The translations under genes were made by a program, and so were the position numbers. DNA of 64,000 bases, taken from positions 103,575-167,574 of the forward strand of contig VBWA01000019.1 in the NCBI GenBank assembly GCA_006218025.1. Reading direction: 5' to 3'. The notes below the pieces were generated by a model. The model worked only from the letters and a program-made list of their open reading frames with translations. It searched no databases and was not told where the DNA came from. The DNA comes from Rhodocyclaceae bacterium. Its GTDB lineage: Bacteria; Pseudomonadota; Gammaproteobacteria; Burkholderiales; Rhodocyclaceae. Positions 34,746 through 45,220 of the stretch are shown here, in pieces; the first letter of the stretch is position 1, and each line of letters starts with the position of its first letter.

Positions 34746-36792
34746 ACCACCAGCGGCAGGATCAACAAGGCAACGATGTTGATGATCTTGATCAGCGGAT
34801 TCACTGCGGGGCCCGCCGTATCCTTGTACGGGTCGCCCACGGTGTCGCCGGTCACCGCGGCCTTGTGCGCCTCGGAACCCTTGCCGCCGAAGTTACCCTC
34901 CTCGATGTACTTCTTGGCGTTGTCCCACGCACCACCGCCGGTGGTCATGGAGATCGCTACGAACAGGCCGGTAACGATGGTGCCCATCAGCACGCCGCCC
35001 AGGGCACGCACACCAGCGCCGACGCCGGCCACCGGGGGCATGAGGAAATTCATGACGACGGCGACAACGACCGGAACCAGCACCGGCAGCAGCGAGGGGA
35101 TCATCATTTCCTTGATCGCGGCCTTGGTCAGCATGTCGACGCAGGTGCCGTATTCCGGCTTGCCCGTGCCTTCCATGATGCCCTTGATCTCGCGGAACTG
35201 GCGGCGCACCTCGACCACGATGGCACCGGCGGCGCGGCCGACGGCTTCCATGCCCATCGCGGCGAACAGGTAGGGCACCATGCCGCCGATGAAGAGGCCG
35301 ATGATGACCGCCGGGTCGGACAGGTCGAACAGGAACTTGACACCCGGCCTGAAGGCTTCGAGACCGTGGGTGAAGTCGGCGAACAGCACCAGCGCGGCGA
35401 GGCCGGCGGAGCCGATGGCGTAGCCCTTGGTCCGCGGACTTCCTTCGGCAGTTCGGCCATCTCGGCGATACCACCGGCGTTGTCGGTGATCGGGCCGTAG
35501 GCGTCGAGCGCGACGATGATGCCGGCCATCGACAGCATCGAGGTGGCCGCGATGGCGATGCCGTAGAGGCCGCCGAGCATGTAGGACGCCCAGATCGCGG
35601 CGCACACCGACAGCACCGGCAGCGCGGTGGCTTTCATCGACACGCCGATACCGGCGATGACGTTGGTGCCATGGCCGGTGGTCGAGGCTTCGGCGATGTG
35701 GCGCACCGGCGCGTACTCCGTGGCGGTGTAGTACTCGGTGATCACCACCATCAGGCCGGTCAGCACCAAACCGATGACGGCCGCGCCATAGAGACGCATG
35801 TGGGCGCCGCCGCTGATGCCCATGATGGCATCCAGCGCATGATCGTCGATGAAGTTCATGGTGATCGGGTAGAAGGCGATAAGCGCCAGCAAGCCCGCGA
35901 CGATCAGCCCCTTGTACAGCGCGGTCATGATCTTCTGGCCGGGAGAGTGCTTGACGAAGAACACGCCGATGATGGAGGCGATGATCGAGAAACCGCCCAG
36001 CACCAGCGGATAGAGCACGGCCTGCTCGGCGAAACCCTTGAGCAGCAGGGCGCCCAGCAGCATGGTGGCGATGATCGTGACGGCGTAGGTCTCGAACAGG
36101 TCGGCTGCCATGCCGGCGCAGTCACCGACGTTGTCACCGACGTTGTCGGCGATCACCGCCGGGTTGCGCGGGTCATCCTCGGGAATGCCGGCTTCCACCT
36201 TGCCAACCAGATCGGCGCCGACGTCGGCGCCCTTGGTAAAGATGCCGCCGCCGAGACGGGCGAAGATCGAGATCAGGGAGGAGCCGAAACCGAGGCCGAT
36301 CAGCGGATGAATGATGTCTTCCATCCTGGCGCCCGTGCCGGCCAGGGTTTTCAGCACGGCGTAGTAACCGGCGACACCCAGCAGGCCGAGGCCGACCACC
36401 AGCATGCCGGTGATCGCGCCGCCCTTGAAGGCGACATTGAGCGCCTCGTTGAGGCCGCTGCGCGCCGCTTCGGCGGTACGCACGTTGGCCCGCACCGAAA
36501 CGTTCATGCCGATGTACCCGGCCGCGCCCGACAGCACGGCGCCAAGGATGAAGCCAACGGCGGTAGTCGTTCCGAGGAATATCCAGATGGCCACCGCAAG
36601 TACGGCGCCGACAATACCGATCGTGGTGTATTGACGATTCAGATAGGCTTGAGCGCCTTCCTGAATCGCCGCGGCGATTTCCTTCATGCGGTCATTGCCC
36701 GCCGGTTGCGCCAGAATCCACTGGCTCATGATCCAGCCGTAAGCGATTGCCGCCACCGCGCAGATCAGCGCAAACATCAGTCCTGCTGACAT
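34742..36792 (-). pseudogene. hppA: Membrane-bound proton-translocating pyrophosphatase, frameshifted by an internal deletion
   Basis: Two frames together give a complete H+-PPase, but they do not join. Frame one (36792 to about 35434) begins [19 protein letters not shown] and contains the active-site motifs [25 protein letters not shown] and [15 protein letters not shown]. It shifts after MAELPKEVR. Frame two resumes at [19 protein letters not shown] and runs to [10 protein letters not shown]. Normal homologues have about 16 more residues (LDAVGNTTKA-type segment) at the joint; 2051 nt plus 46 gives a multiple of three and about 698 residues. The missing segment carries active-site residues and the K+-dependence position. 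It is either a real pseudogene or an assembly error. The protein pumps protons using PPi, fitting the adjacent PPi-dependent phosphofructokinase. Confidence 0.85.
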
Positions 36793-37123
36793 AAATCCCC
36801 CTCGATATGATTGATGAACTCAATATTTAATTTTATCACGGCATCCAAATTCTCCAGCCACGGAATTCGCCAACTTTTGCCGCCTAACACTTAACGGTTC
36901 CCCATGGCTGCCATGATGCTGAACTACATGTCGGCGCAATTCCTCAGTCCCAAACATCACCTGACCAACGTCGCTCTCTTAAGGCAAAAACCCGCTTGAT
37001 GGACCAATCCGGTTCATGGATGCTGAGTACGCAGAATGGCAGATATAGTACGAATTGCAAAATAGATGCTTTGATATCTGGAACAGTCAATCAAATCCGA
37101 TCAAAACAAAGGGAGCTCAGATC
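36793..37123. other. 331-nt gap between divergent hppA and pfp
   Basis: AT-rich near 36810-36850 and at 37040-37080, with no open frame of note. It must hold both promoters. The only clear signal is GGGAG at 37111-37115, the pfp Shine-Dalgarno. No terminator or repeat copy was seen. Confidence 0.6.
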
Positions 37124-38344
37124 ATGCCGCACGGTAAGGTGTTAGTTGCTCAAGGGGGAGGGCCGACGGCGGTCATCAATCAGTCGATGGCAGGCGTTGT
37201 CCTCGAAGCCCGCAAGTTTCGCAACGTCGAATTGGTGTATGGCGCGTATCACGGGGTATCCGGCATCGTCGATGAAGAATTTCTCGACCTGACGCAGGAA
37301 ACCAGCCACAACATCGAAATGGTGGCCAACACGCCTTCCTCCGCACTTGGTTCGACACGCGACAAGCCTGATCTGAAATATTGCCAGGAGATATTCAAGG
37401 TTCTCAAAGCCCACGGCATCGGCTACTTCTTCTACATCGGCGGCAACGACTCGTCCGACACGGTGCGCATCGTCAGCGAAGAAGCGCGACGCGCGCAATA
37501 TCCGCTGCGCTGCATTCACATTCCGAAGACCATCGACAATGACCTGGTGGGCAACGACCATACGCCGGGCTTCCCGTCGGCGGCTCGTTTTGTTGCCCAG
37601 GCCTTCATGGGAGCCAACCTGGACAACGCCGCACTGACGGGAGTCTATCTGGGCGTGGTCATGGGCCGGCATGCCGGGTTCCTGACGGCTGCGGCGGCGC
37701 TTGGCAAGAAATTCCCCGACGACGGCCCGCACCTGATCTATCTTCCGGAACGCACCTTCAACATCGAGAAATTCCTGACGGACGTCAAGGCCACCTACGA
37801 CAAGTACGGCCGCTGCGTGATCGCGGCATCAGAGGGCATTCATGACAGCCAGGGCACCCCCATCATCACGCAGTTGGCGAGTCAGGTCGAGCACGATGCC
37901 CATGGCAATGTACAGCTCTCGGGTACCGGCGCCCTCGCCGACCTCCTCTGCGACGAGATCAAGAACAAGCTCGGCATCAAACGCGTGCGGGGCGACACAT
38001 TCGGCTATCTCCAGCGTTCGTTTATTGGATGCGTATCGGACGTCGATCAGCGCGAGGCCCGCGAAGTCGGCGAAAAGGCCGTGCAATACGCCATGTGGGG
38101 CGATCGCGACGGCTCCGTCGCGATCAAGCGAACCGGCTTTTACTCGGTCGATTACCAATTGGTCCCGCTGGAGAGCGTGGCGGGAAAGACGCGCGTCATG
38201 GAAGACGAGTTCATTGCCGCCAACGGCACCGACGTCACCGACGCTTTTCGAATGTATCTGCGTCCCTTACTGGGTTCCGGCATGCCGGACGCCTATCGCT
38301 TGCGGCTGAACAAGGTCGACAAGATCCTGAATCCTGCCAAATAG
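37124..38344 (+). CDS. pfp: Pyrophosphate-dependent 6-phosphofructokinase
   Basis: A 406-residue PfkA-family protein. The donor-site motif is IGGNDSSDT, with Asp at the position that is Gly in ATP enzymes, and PKTIDND has Lys where ATP enzymes have Gly. Both point to PPi as phosphoryl donor. It interconverts fructose 6-phosphate and fructose 1,6-bisphosphate reversibly. It begins GKVLVAQGGGPTAVINQS, a usual start. The divergent neighbour is hppA, which recycles PPi energy; a second phosphofructokinase converges from the other side. Confidence 0.94.
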   Translation: MPHGKVLVAQGGGPTAVINQSMAGVVLEARKFRNVELVYGAYHGVSGIVDEEFLDLTQETSHNIEMVANTPSSALGSTRDKPDLKYCQEIFKVLKAHGIGYFFYIGGNDSSDTVRIVSEEARRAQYPLRCIHIPKTIDNDLVGNDHTPGFPSAARFVAQAFMGANLDNAALTGVYLGVVMGRHAGFLTAAAALGKKFPDDGPHLIYLPERTFNIEKFLTDVKATYDKYGRCVIAASEGIHDSQGTPIITQLASQVEHDAHGNVQLSGTGALADLLCDEIKNKLGIKRVRGDTFGYLQRSFIGCVSDVDQREAREVGEKAVQYAMWGDRDGSVAIKRTGFYSVDYQLVPLESVAGKTRVMEDEFIAANGTDVTDAFRMYLRPLLGSGMPDAYRLRLNKVDKILNPAK

Positions 38345-38396
38345 AAAGGTCTGGCAGACACCAGACACGAGCGATCTGCGCGCCAACCCTCGCAGA

Positions 38397-39506
38397 TCAA
38401 TCGCCGAAGCTGATCCCCAAGTCCCTACCGGTCTGCAGCGTATCGCAGTCCAGGGGGACGCCCTTCATGCGACCGGCCACTTCCTCCAGTGCGACATAGT
38501 TCACGTTGGGGAATGCGAGGGCCACCATGACGCCGGACCGACCCTCTTCCAGGCCTCTGACGGCGGCCGTGCCAAAACGCATGGCGGCCAGGCGATCAAA
38601 CGACGTCGGGCTGCCTCCGCGCAGCAGATGGCCCAGGACGACGACCCGGACGTCCTTGCCGGTCCGCTCGCCGAGTGCCCTCGCGATGCGCTCGCCGACA
38701 CCACCCAGGCGCTCCGCATGTCCGATCTCGGCGGGCGCCAGGATTTCGCGATGGCCGTGGATGGGCTCGGCACCCTCGGCTACTACAACAATGGAATACA
38801 TTCGGCCTTCGCCGTCCCGAGCGCGAATCTTGGCCGCCACCTTATCCACGTCGAAGGGAATCTCGGGAATCAGGATCGCGTGGGCGCTGCCCGAAATGCC
38901 CGCGTGCAGCGCGATCCAGCCTGCATAACGGCCCATGACCTCGACCACCATGACGCGCTGATGACTTTCGGCAGTGCTGTGCAGGCGATCCAGGCACTCG
39001 GTGGCAAAAGCTACCGCTGAATCGAAGCCGAATGTGGTGAAGGTCTTGTCCAGATCGTTATCGATGGTCTTGGGCACCCCCACCACTCGCAGCCCCTTTT
39101 GATGCAGGGCGTTGGCGATGGTGAGCGAGCCGTCGCCACCGATCGAAACCAGGGCATCGAGTTCCTTCCTGGCGAAAAACTCCAGGATCTCGCCCGTGCG
39201 ATCGGTGTCCTTCATGGTGCCGTCAGGCATCTTCATCGGGAAGTGCAGGGGGTTGCCCTTGTTCGTGGTGCCGAGAATCGTGCCCCCCAGATGCCCTATC
39301 CCGCGCACCCTTTCCCGAGTCAGGCGATACACGCCGCCCTCGGGATACCGCTCGGGAAAGAGTATGCCGTTGAAGCCGTCGTGAATACCGTAGCACTCCC
39401 AACCCCGATTGGCGGCGGCGATGACTACGGCCCGAATGACCGCATTGAGGCCCGGGGCGTCGCCACCGCCCGTGCAGACAGCTATGCGTCGGATGCGATC
39501 GGCCAT
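38397..39506 (-). CDS. 6-phosphofructokinase, GGDG/PKTIDND type (donor mixed or undetermined)
   Basis: A 369-residue PfkA-family protein starting MADRIRRIAVCTGGGDAPGLN. The motif IGGDGS is of ATP type (Gly), while PKTIDND has the Lys of PPi enzymes. This combination defines the mixed-substrate group III of the family. Substrate residues MGRYAGWIALHAGI are present. It converges with pfp 52 nt away and its start is 37 nt from the adk stop on the same strand, so it may be the last gene of the exbB-...-adk transcript. Two phosphofructokinases of different donor type side by side is unusual. Confidence 0.93.
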   Translation of the reverse strand: MADRIRRIAVCTGGGDAPGLNAVIRAVVIAAANRGWECYGIHDGFNGILFPERYPEGGVYRLTRERVRGIGHLGGTILGTTNKGNPLHFPMKMPDGTMKDTDRTGEILEFFARKELDALVSIGGDGSLTIANALHQKGLRVVGVPKTIDNDLDKTFTTFGFDSAVAFATECLDRLHSTAESHQRVMVVEVMGRYAGWIALHAGISGSAHAILIPEIPFDVDKVAAKIRARDGEGRMYSIVVVAEGAEPIHGHREILAPAEIGHAERLGGVGERIARALGERTGKDVRVVVLGHLLRGGSPTSFDRLAAMRFGTAAVRGLEEGRSGVMVALAFPNVNYVALEEVAGRMKGVPLDCDTLQTGRDLGISFGD

Positions 39507-39543
39507 GGAAACTCGTGCTCCCGAAAGAGGATTGGAGAACTCG

Positions 39544-40218
<675 letters not shown>

Positions 40219-40268
40219 TTATCTTCATGATTTAACGCAACTTTTTGTCTTTTTGACTTGGGCAAAAC

Positions 40269-41042
40269 TTACTCCGAATCCTCCTTGGCGTCAAACAACC
40301 GGCGTACGCGTTGCAAATCCTCTGGTGTGTCGACTCCCGGCGCCGGGGCATGGCCGATGCTGACCACCTGTATCGGATAGCCGTGCCAAATCGCGCGCAG
40401 TTGCTCCAGCGACTCACAGCGTTCGAGCGGTGAGGCGGAGAGCTGCCCGAAGCGGCGCAGAAAATCCACGCGATAGGCATAGAGGCCAATGTGGCGCTGT
40501 GCTGGAAGATTTGCGGGCAAGGCATCCCGCCGGTTGGCAAACTGGTCCCGGTCCCAGGGGATGGGCGCGCGACTGAAGTACAAGGCACGGCCACGCACGT
40601 CGCATACGACTTTGACGACGTTGGAATTGAAAAAATCTTCGGCCACGGTCAAGGGATGGGCGGCGGTCGCCATCGCCGCATCGGGATCGCCGTGCAAAGC
40701 CGTGGCCACGGCCTCTATCAGCGCGGGATCGAGCAGCGGCTCATCGCCCTGCACGTTGACCACGATGTCGGCGTCGTCCCACTTCAACTGGTCGGCCACT
40801 TCGGCGATGCGGTCGGTGCCACTGGCATGATCGGCGCGCGTCATCACAACGTCAAAGCCGTGTTGCCGAACTACAGCGGCGACCCGCTCGTCGTCGGTGG
40901 CCACCCAGACGCCGTCGGTCCGGGCGCGTTTCGCCGCTGCCGCCACACGCACGATCATAGGTTGGCCGGCGATATCGGCCAGGGGCTTCCCCGGCAGACG
41001 TGTCGAGGCATAGCGCGCCGGGATGACGACGCGAATGCCCAT
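40269..41042 (-). CDS. kdsB: 3-deoxy-manno-octulosonate cytidylyltransferase (CMP-Kdo synthetase)
   Basis: A 257-residue nucleotidyltransferase starting [22 protein letters not shown], with the CTP-binding RxxSxRLPGKPL motif, and QGDEPLLDP as the metal site. It activates Kdo for lipopolysaccharide assembly. Its ATG overlaps the stop of the small Trm112-like gene. It belongs to an outer-membrane biogenesis operon with lpxK. Confidence 0.97.
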   Translation of the reverse strand: MGIRVVIPARYASTRLPGKPLADIAGQPMIVRVAAAAKRARTDGVWVATDDERVAAVVRQHGFDVVMTRADHASGTDRIAEVADQLKWDDADIVVNVQGDEPLLDPALIEAVATALHGDPDAAMATAAHPLTVAEDFFNSNVVKVVCDVRGRALYFSRAPIPWDRDQFANRRDALPANLPAQRHIGLYAYRVDFLRRFGQLSASPLERCESLEQLRAIWHGYPIQVVSIGHAPAPGVDTPEDLQRVRRLFDAKEDSE

Positions 41043-41230
41043 CAGGCTTCTTCTGCGCCCAGTTGCCGGGCCTCATCCTCCAGCATCACCGGAATATCGT
41101 CCTTGACCGGATAAGCCAGCTTGCAGGCCTTGCAGACCAGTTCGGCCCCATGTTGGTCACTGCGCTTGCGGTTTTCCAGAGGGCCCTTGCAGACCGGGCA
41201 AACGAGTATTTCAAGCAGACGGGTGTCCAT
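41042..41230 (-). CDS. Trm112-family (YcaR-like) zinc-ribbon protein
   Basis: A 62-residue protein beginning [19 protein letters not shown], with a second Cys pair [12 protein letters not shown]. The Trm112/UPF0434 family sits between lpxK and kdsB in many proteobacteria. In the absence of a known partner here the function is unclear. The start is ATG 41230; upstream codons extend the frame but are not conserved. It overlaps kdsB at its end. Confidence 0.92.
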   Translation of the reverse strand: MDTRLLEILVCPVCKGPLENRKRSDQHGAELVCKACKLAYPVKDDIPVMLEDEARQLGAEEA

Positions 41231-42239
41231 TGAGCTTCTCCAGAACAAATGCGGCAAGGTCGGGGCTGACTTCGGCCGTCACGGGCAGCACCCAGACTGG
41301 CAGAGGCAAGCGAAGTCGGGCCAATTTTACGGCATCCTTTTCCGTCGTCAGAATGGCGTCTCCGGCCAAGGCAAGATCCGCCTCGCGAAAACTGTGATGA
41401 TCGGCGAAGGCGTGCTCGGCGAAGTTCAAGCCCATCGCGCTCAGCCGATCGAAAAAGCGCTGCGGCGCGCCGATGCCGGCCACTGCGTGCAACTTGTTGC
41501 CGGCCAGGTCGGCAGCGCTGCACGTTGTTCCGTGATCATCGAGACGATAGAAACTCTCGCCCAGCAAACCCATCACAAATAGCGGACGATCAAAAGTCGG
41601 CGCTGGGGATACGGCGGTTCCGTTGAGAACCACCGCATCCACCTCCGTCAGGCGCGAGACCGGTTCCCGCAGAGGCCCCGCGGGCAAGGGCCAGCCGTTC
41701 ATGACCCCACGCTGATCGAACATCGCAATCTCGACATCGCGGAACAAGCGGTAGTGCTGCAAGCCATCATCGGCGAGAATCACATCGCATTCCGGATGCG
41801 CGACGAGCAAAGCGCGGGCTGCAGCCACCCGGTCCCTGCCGGCAAATACCGGGCAGCCGCTGCGCCGGGCCAGCAGCAGGGGTTCGTCGCCCACGACGCC
41901 GGGATCACTGCCGGCTGTTACCTCCGACACTTGCGTGGCATCGCCGCGATAGCCGCGGCTGACGATACCGGGGCGGCGCCCCAGCGCTCGCAGCGCCAAT
42001 GCCAGATAAATCACGAGCGGTGTCTTGCCGGTACCGCCGACGGTGATGTTGCCGATTACAACCACAGGCACCGGCAGGCGCTCGCGACCAAGCAGCCCGA
42101 GACGGTACAGGGCTCGCCGCAAGGCGACCAGCACCATGAAGATCAACGATAAGGGAAACAGCAGGCTAGCCAGCGGGCCGCGCCTCCGCCAGGCGGCGGC
42201 TAGTCCGCCGAGCTCAGCGTTGTGCCTGCTGGGTGGCAA
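41211..42239 (-). CDS. lpxK: Tetraacyldisaccharide 4'-kinase
   Basis: A kinase of about 342 residues. Walker A is [14 protein letters not shown]; the Walker B-like [12 protein letters not shown] follows. It phosphorylates the 4' position of the lipid A disaccharide at the inner membrane, with a membrane-binding N-terminus ([16 protein letters not shown]). No ATG fits the N-terminus; TTG at 42239, inside the exbD 3' end, gives a normal length, so the start is uncertain. A dispersed repeat copy lies in frame at 41592-41619 (SPAPTFDR). Confidence 0.9.
   Translation of the reverse strand: MPPSRHNAELGGLAAAWRRRGPLASLLFPLSLIFMVLVALRRALYRLGLLGRERLPVPVVVIGNITVGGTGKTPLVIYLALALRALGRRPGIVSRGYRGDATQVSEVTAGSDPGVVGDEPLLLARRSGCPVFAGRDRVAAARALLVAHPECDVILADDGLQHYRLFRDVEIAMFDQRGVMNGWPLPAGPLREPVSRLTEVDAVVLNGTAVSPAPTFDRPLFVMGLLGESFYRLDDHGTTCSAADLAGNKLHAVAGIGAPQRFFDRLSAMGLNFAEHAFADHHSFREADLALAGDAILTTEKDAVKLARLRLPLPVWVLPVTAEVSPDLAAFVLEKLNGHPSA
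41592..41619 (+). repeat. Dispersed 28-bp element, copy H, inside lpxK
   Basis: Reads AAAAGTCGGCGCTGG then GGATACGGCGGTT. In the lpxK minus-strand frame it encodes TAVSPAPTF, without a stop. The frame register is the same as in the LysR copy but different from ggt. Confidence 0.75.
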
Positions 42240-42633
42240 AGGAAATGTGTGACAACCCGGCCTGCTGGGCCGCCTGCATGACATCGATGACGCTTTGATG
42301 CGCGGCCTTGGCATCGGCATTGATAATGACCACCGGCTCCTTGCCAGTACCGGTCAGTCGCTTCATTGCGGTGGCGATCGATTCGATGTCGCGGGCGCCT
42401 ACGGCCGCCTTGTTCACCGTGATCTCGCCGGCGGCAGTGACCACCACGTTGATCTCGTTCGGCTGCTCCTTGTTCGGCGGCGCATCGGCGGTGGGCAAGT
42501 TGATCTCGAGCCCGGAAAACTTGGAATAGGTGGTGGTGATCATGAGAAAGATCAGGATCACCAGAAGCACGTCGATCATCGGGATCAGATTGATCTCCAG
42601 TTCTTCGCGCTGGCGTCCTCGCTGGAAGTTCAT
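42214..42633 (-). CDS. exbD: Biopolymer transport protein ExbD/TolR family
   Basis: A 139-residue protein with one N-terminal transmembrane helix (LIPMIDVLLVILIFLMI) carrying the conserved Asp of the proton path, and a periplasmic domain ending in SHISFATQQ. With ExbB it forms the proton-driven motor that energises TonB or moves other cargo. It overlaps lpxK at the 3' end by about 26 nt. No tonB gene follows. Confidence 0.92.
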   Translation of the reverse strand: MNFQRGRQREELEINLIPMIDVLLVILIFLMITTTYSKFSGLEINLPTADAPPNKEQPNEINVVVTAAGEITVNKAAVGARDIESIATAMKRLTGTGKEPVVIINADAKAAHQSVIDVMQAAQQAGLSHISFATQQAQR

Positions 42634-42645
42634 CGCGTGCTGTCC

Positions 42646-43251
42646 TTACTTGCGCTCGCCTTGCAGCATCTCGACCAGCTTTACCGCCTCCTGCTCCATC
42701 TCGACCAGGAATCCATCGACCTGCGCCCGGAAGTGGCGGTAGAAGATCATGCTGGGAATGGCAATGATCAGCCCGAAACCGGTGTTGTAGAGCGCCACCG
42801 AAATGCCATGCGCCAGGGCCTGGGGATTATTGCCGGAGGACGTCGGGGAACCGAAAATCTCGATCATGCCCACCACGGTGCCGAAGAGCCCCATCAGCGG
42901 TGCAATCGAGGCGATGGTGCCCAGGGTAGTCAGGAATCGTTCAAGGTCATGAGCGACGCCGCGCCCGGCTTCCTCGATCGCCTCTTTCATGATCAGGCGC
43001 GAACTCTTGGCATTGCGCATGCCGGCGGCGAGAACGCGGCCCAGCGGCGAATGAGCCTCGAGGCGCGCCAGCTGAGGCTCGGCAATTCCGTTCTTATGGT
43101 AGTCGGCGATCGCGCTTTGCAGCAATCCGACGGGGACGATCTTGGTGCGGCGCAGGGTCGTCGCGCGCTCGATGATGAGTGCGACGGCGATCACTGAAGC
43201 GAACAGCAGGGGCCAGATGGGCCAGCCGGCAGCCTGAAGAATGGAAAACAC
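42646..43251 (-). CDS. exbB: Biopolymer transport protein ExbB/TolQ (MotA-type proton channel)
   Basis: A 201-residue membrane protein. Helix 1 is in FSILQAAGWPIWPLLFASVIAVALIIERA; the long cytoplasmic loop carries the family segments PLGRVLAAG and TLGTIASIAPLMGLFGTVVGMI; helix 3 is GISVALYNTGFGLIIAIPSMIFY. The start GTG at 43251 is inferred from where homology begins; the upstream 129-residue extension has no matching character. The next gene, exbD, follows after 12 nt. Confidence 0.9.
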   Translation of the reverse strand: MFSILQAAGWPIWPLLFASVIAVALIIERATTLRRTKIVPVGLLQSAIADYHKNGIAEPQLARLEAHSPLGRVLAAGMRNAKSSRLIMKEAIEEAGRGVAHDLERFLTTLGTIASIAPLMGLFGTVVGMIEIFGSPTSSGNNPQALAHGISVALYNTGFGLIIAIPSMIFYRHFRAQVDGFLVEMEQEAVKLVEMLQGERK

Positions 43252-43811
43252 GGGGACGACTCCGGTAAGCGGTAAAGCGCGAACTTTAGCCGGACTAGGC
43301 CGATTCGGCAACACAAACGCATGCACCCGGGAAATCCGCAGCGGCGCAGTCACCCGCTTTTCATGCCGAACCTCGATCAGATTCGGGTTGCACGAGTTGC
43401 GCAAGGAGCGCCCGCTGTCTCCGTCCGGAAAGAGACTTGCCTTTGATTCCGTTGTCGTCATTGCGGCCCGGCCTGTACTAGGCTGCCCTGTCCCCTCCGA
43501 CGGCGATGCTGGAGAAAGATCGCTCGCGAAATCTGCCCCTGAGGTACTCGCCAAATTCATCGATCGGCTTATCCACAAAATCTGTGGATAAGTTTGTGGG
43601 CCATCATGTGGCAAACGCGCTAAATGGGCCTCCCGCAAGGGCTTTTACTTTTTTGAACAATTTGAGAGCAAGATAAACCGTATGATTAATCAAGTAGTTA
43701 TGCCGGACGCCCAGCGGGAGCGCGGCTTCCGGGGCTTTGCGCGCTCGTCTGGCGCGGCATGTGGATGGTGTAAAATTTTTTCGACATATTCCCGACCCAA
43801 AGCGCCCGCCC
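43252..43811. other. 560-nt gap between exbB and xseA, containing two perfect DnaA boxes
   Basis: No supported gene. It holds promoters for the divergent exbB operon and xseA. At 43569-43577 and 43583-43591 are TTATCCACA and its inverse, separated by AAATC (the whole forms a 25-bp palindrome 43568-43592). AT-rich sequence follows at 43645-43700. Open frames here are shadows. Confidence 0.7.
43568..43592. promoter_or_regulatory. Inverted pair of consensus DnaA boxes
   Basis: CTTATCCACA, AAATC, TGTGGATAAG: two exact TTATCCACA boxes facing each other. They lie between exbB and xseA, not near dnaA in this window. Confidence 0.65.
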
Positions 43812-45158
43812 ATGCTTGATCCCTCAACTGTCGTCAGCATCAGCGAACTCAACCGGCTTGCGCGCCTGAGCCTGGAACGGGAGTTCCCGCTGCTTTGGGT
43901 GGCGGGAGAAGTTTCCAACCTGACGCGGGCCACTTCAGGCCATGTCTACTTTTCGCTGAAAGACGAAAACGCGCAGGCGCGCTGCGTGATGTTTCGCTCG
44001 CGCGCCCAATCAATTCCCTGGCGACTGGAAAACGGGCAACAGGTGGAGGCGCGCGCCCTGGTGTCGCTCTACGAACCGCGCGGTGACTTCCAGCTCAACA
44101 TCGAGACACTGCGTCGTGCCGGGCTGGGACGCCTGTTCGAGGCCTTTGCCAGGCTGAAGGCACAGCTGGAGGCCGAGGGGCTGTTTGCCGCCGAACGCAA
44201 GCGGCCCCTGCCGCGCTTTCCACGTCGCATAGGAATCATCAGTTCCCCGCGCGCCGCCGCCCTGCGCGATGTACTGGTGGCCTTGAAGCGCCGCGCACCA
44301 CATCTCGGCGCAATTCTGTATCCGACGCTGGTGCAGGGCGACAACGCCGCCCAGGATATTGCCAAGGCGATCGCCGTGGCGGGCCAGCGCAGGGAATGCG
44401 ACCTGCTGCTGATCGTGCGTGGCGGTGGCAGCATCGAAGACCTTTGGGCGTTCAACGAAGAAGTCGTGGCGCGTGCGATTGTCGCGAGTCCCCTGCCGAT
44501 CATCAGCGGCGTCGGCCACGAGACCGATACCACGATCGCCGATTACGTCTGCGACCTGCGTGCCGCAACGCCGACCGCTGCTGCCGAACTGGCCACGCAA
44601 GGGTGGTACGAGGCGGCGGGCGAAGTTGCAGATCTTGGAACGACACTGAGCCGGGCAATGCAGCACCGTATCGCCCGGCAGCAGCAAGGACTGGATCAAC
44701 TGTCACTGCGGCTGATTCATCCGGCGACAAGACTGCGACAGGGACGTGACCGACTTGCGTTGCTGGGCTCGCAACTGGATGCCTCGCTGGCGCGCGCACT
44801 CCGCGCACATCGGGACCGGCTGAACCGCGGCGCGCTCGGGCTGGGCCGCGCGGTTCCGCGCATGGAAAGACGCAGCGGGCAGATCGGATTGTTGACGCAG
44901 CGCCTGGGTGCCGCGATCCGGCGGCAGCAACAGAAACGCCTGGGTATCCTCGAGAGCATCGCAGCGGCCCTCGCTCACCTGAATCCGCAAGCGACGCTGG
45001 CGCGTGGTTTTTCGATCGTTCGGGATGCCAGCGGCTGTCTGGTGACGGATGCCGCGAGTTTGCATCCCGGCCAAGCCGTCAGCCTCTACCTGGCGCAAGG
45101 CGAAGCTCAGGCCAGCATCCTCGCAACCACCGTAGAACCTTCGAAAATTGTTACCTGA
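43812..45158 (+). CDS. xseA: Exodeoxyribonuclease VII large subunit
   Basis: A 448-residue protein. The N-terminal OB domain contains LLWVAGEVSNLTRATSGHVYFSLKD; the nuclease domain has RRIGIISSPRAAALRDVL, LIVRGGGSIEDLWAFN and GVGHETDTTIADYVCD. The C-terminus is a long coiled region. It degrades single-stranded DNA with the small subunit XseB, which is not in this window. ATG at 43812 starts the conserved sequence. sodB follows 62 nt after its stop but has its own promoter. Confidence 0.95.
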   Translation: MLDPSTVVSISELNRLARLSLEREFPLLWVAGEVSNLTRATSGHVYFSLKDENAQARCVMFRSRAQSIPWRLENGQQVEARALVSLYEPRGDFQLNIETLRRAGLGRLFEAFARLKAQLEAEGLFAAERKRPLPRFPRRIGIISSPRAAALRDVLVALKRRAPHLGAILYPTLVQGDNAAQDIAKAIAVAGQRRECDLLLIVRGGGSIEDLWAFNEEVVARAIVASPLPIISGVGHETDTTIADYVCDLRAATPTAAAELATQGWYEAAGEVADLGTTLSRAMQHRIARQQQGLDQLSLRLIHPATRLRQGRDRLALLGSQLDASLARALRAHRDRLNRGALGLGRAVPRMERRSGQIGLLTQRLGAAIRRQQQKRLGILESIAAALAHLNPQATLARGFSIVRDASGCLVTDAASLHPGQAVSLYLAQGEAQASILATTVEPSKIVT

Positions 45159-45182
45159 CTTATTCTTGACTATAATAGTCAA
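45148..45182 (+). promoter_or_regulatory. sodB promoter with a 17-bp palindrome over the -10
   Basis: TTGTTA at 45148-45153 and TATAAT at 45171-45176 with a 17-bp spacer form a good sigma-70 promoter. TTGACTATAATAGTCAA (45166-45182) is a perfect odd palindrome centred in the -10. The position suits a repressor, possibly an iron- or redox-responsive regulator. Confidence 0.7.
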
Positions 45183-45220
45183 CTTTACACCCTTCACCCC
45201 ACAGCAACAGGAGAACCATA

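Noticed and set aside
43241..43591. Open frame on the plus strand in the exbB-xseA gap
   Set aside because: No start signal or family match, composition like antisense of the exbB upstream extension, and it covers the DnaA boxes.
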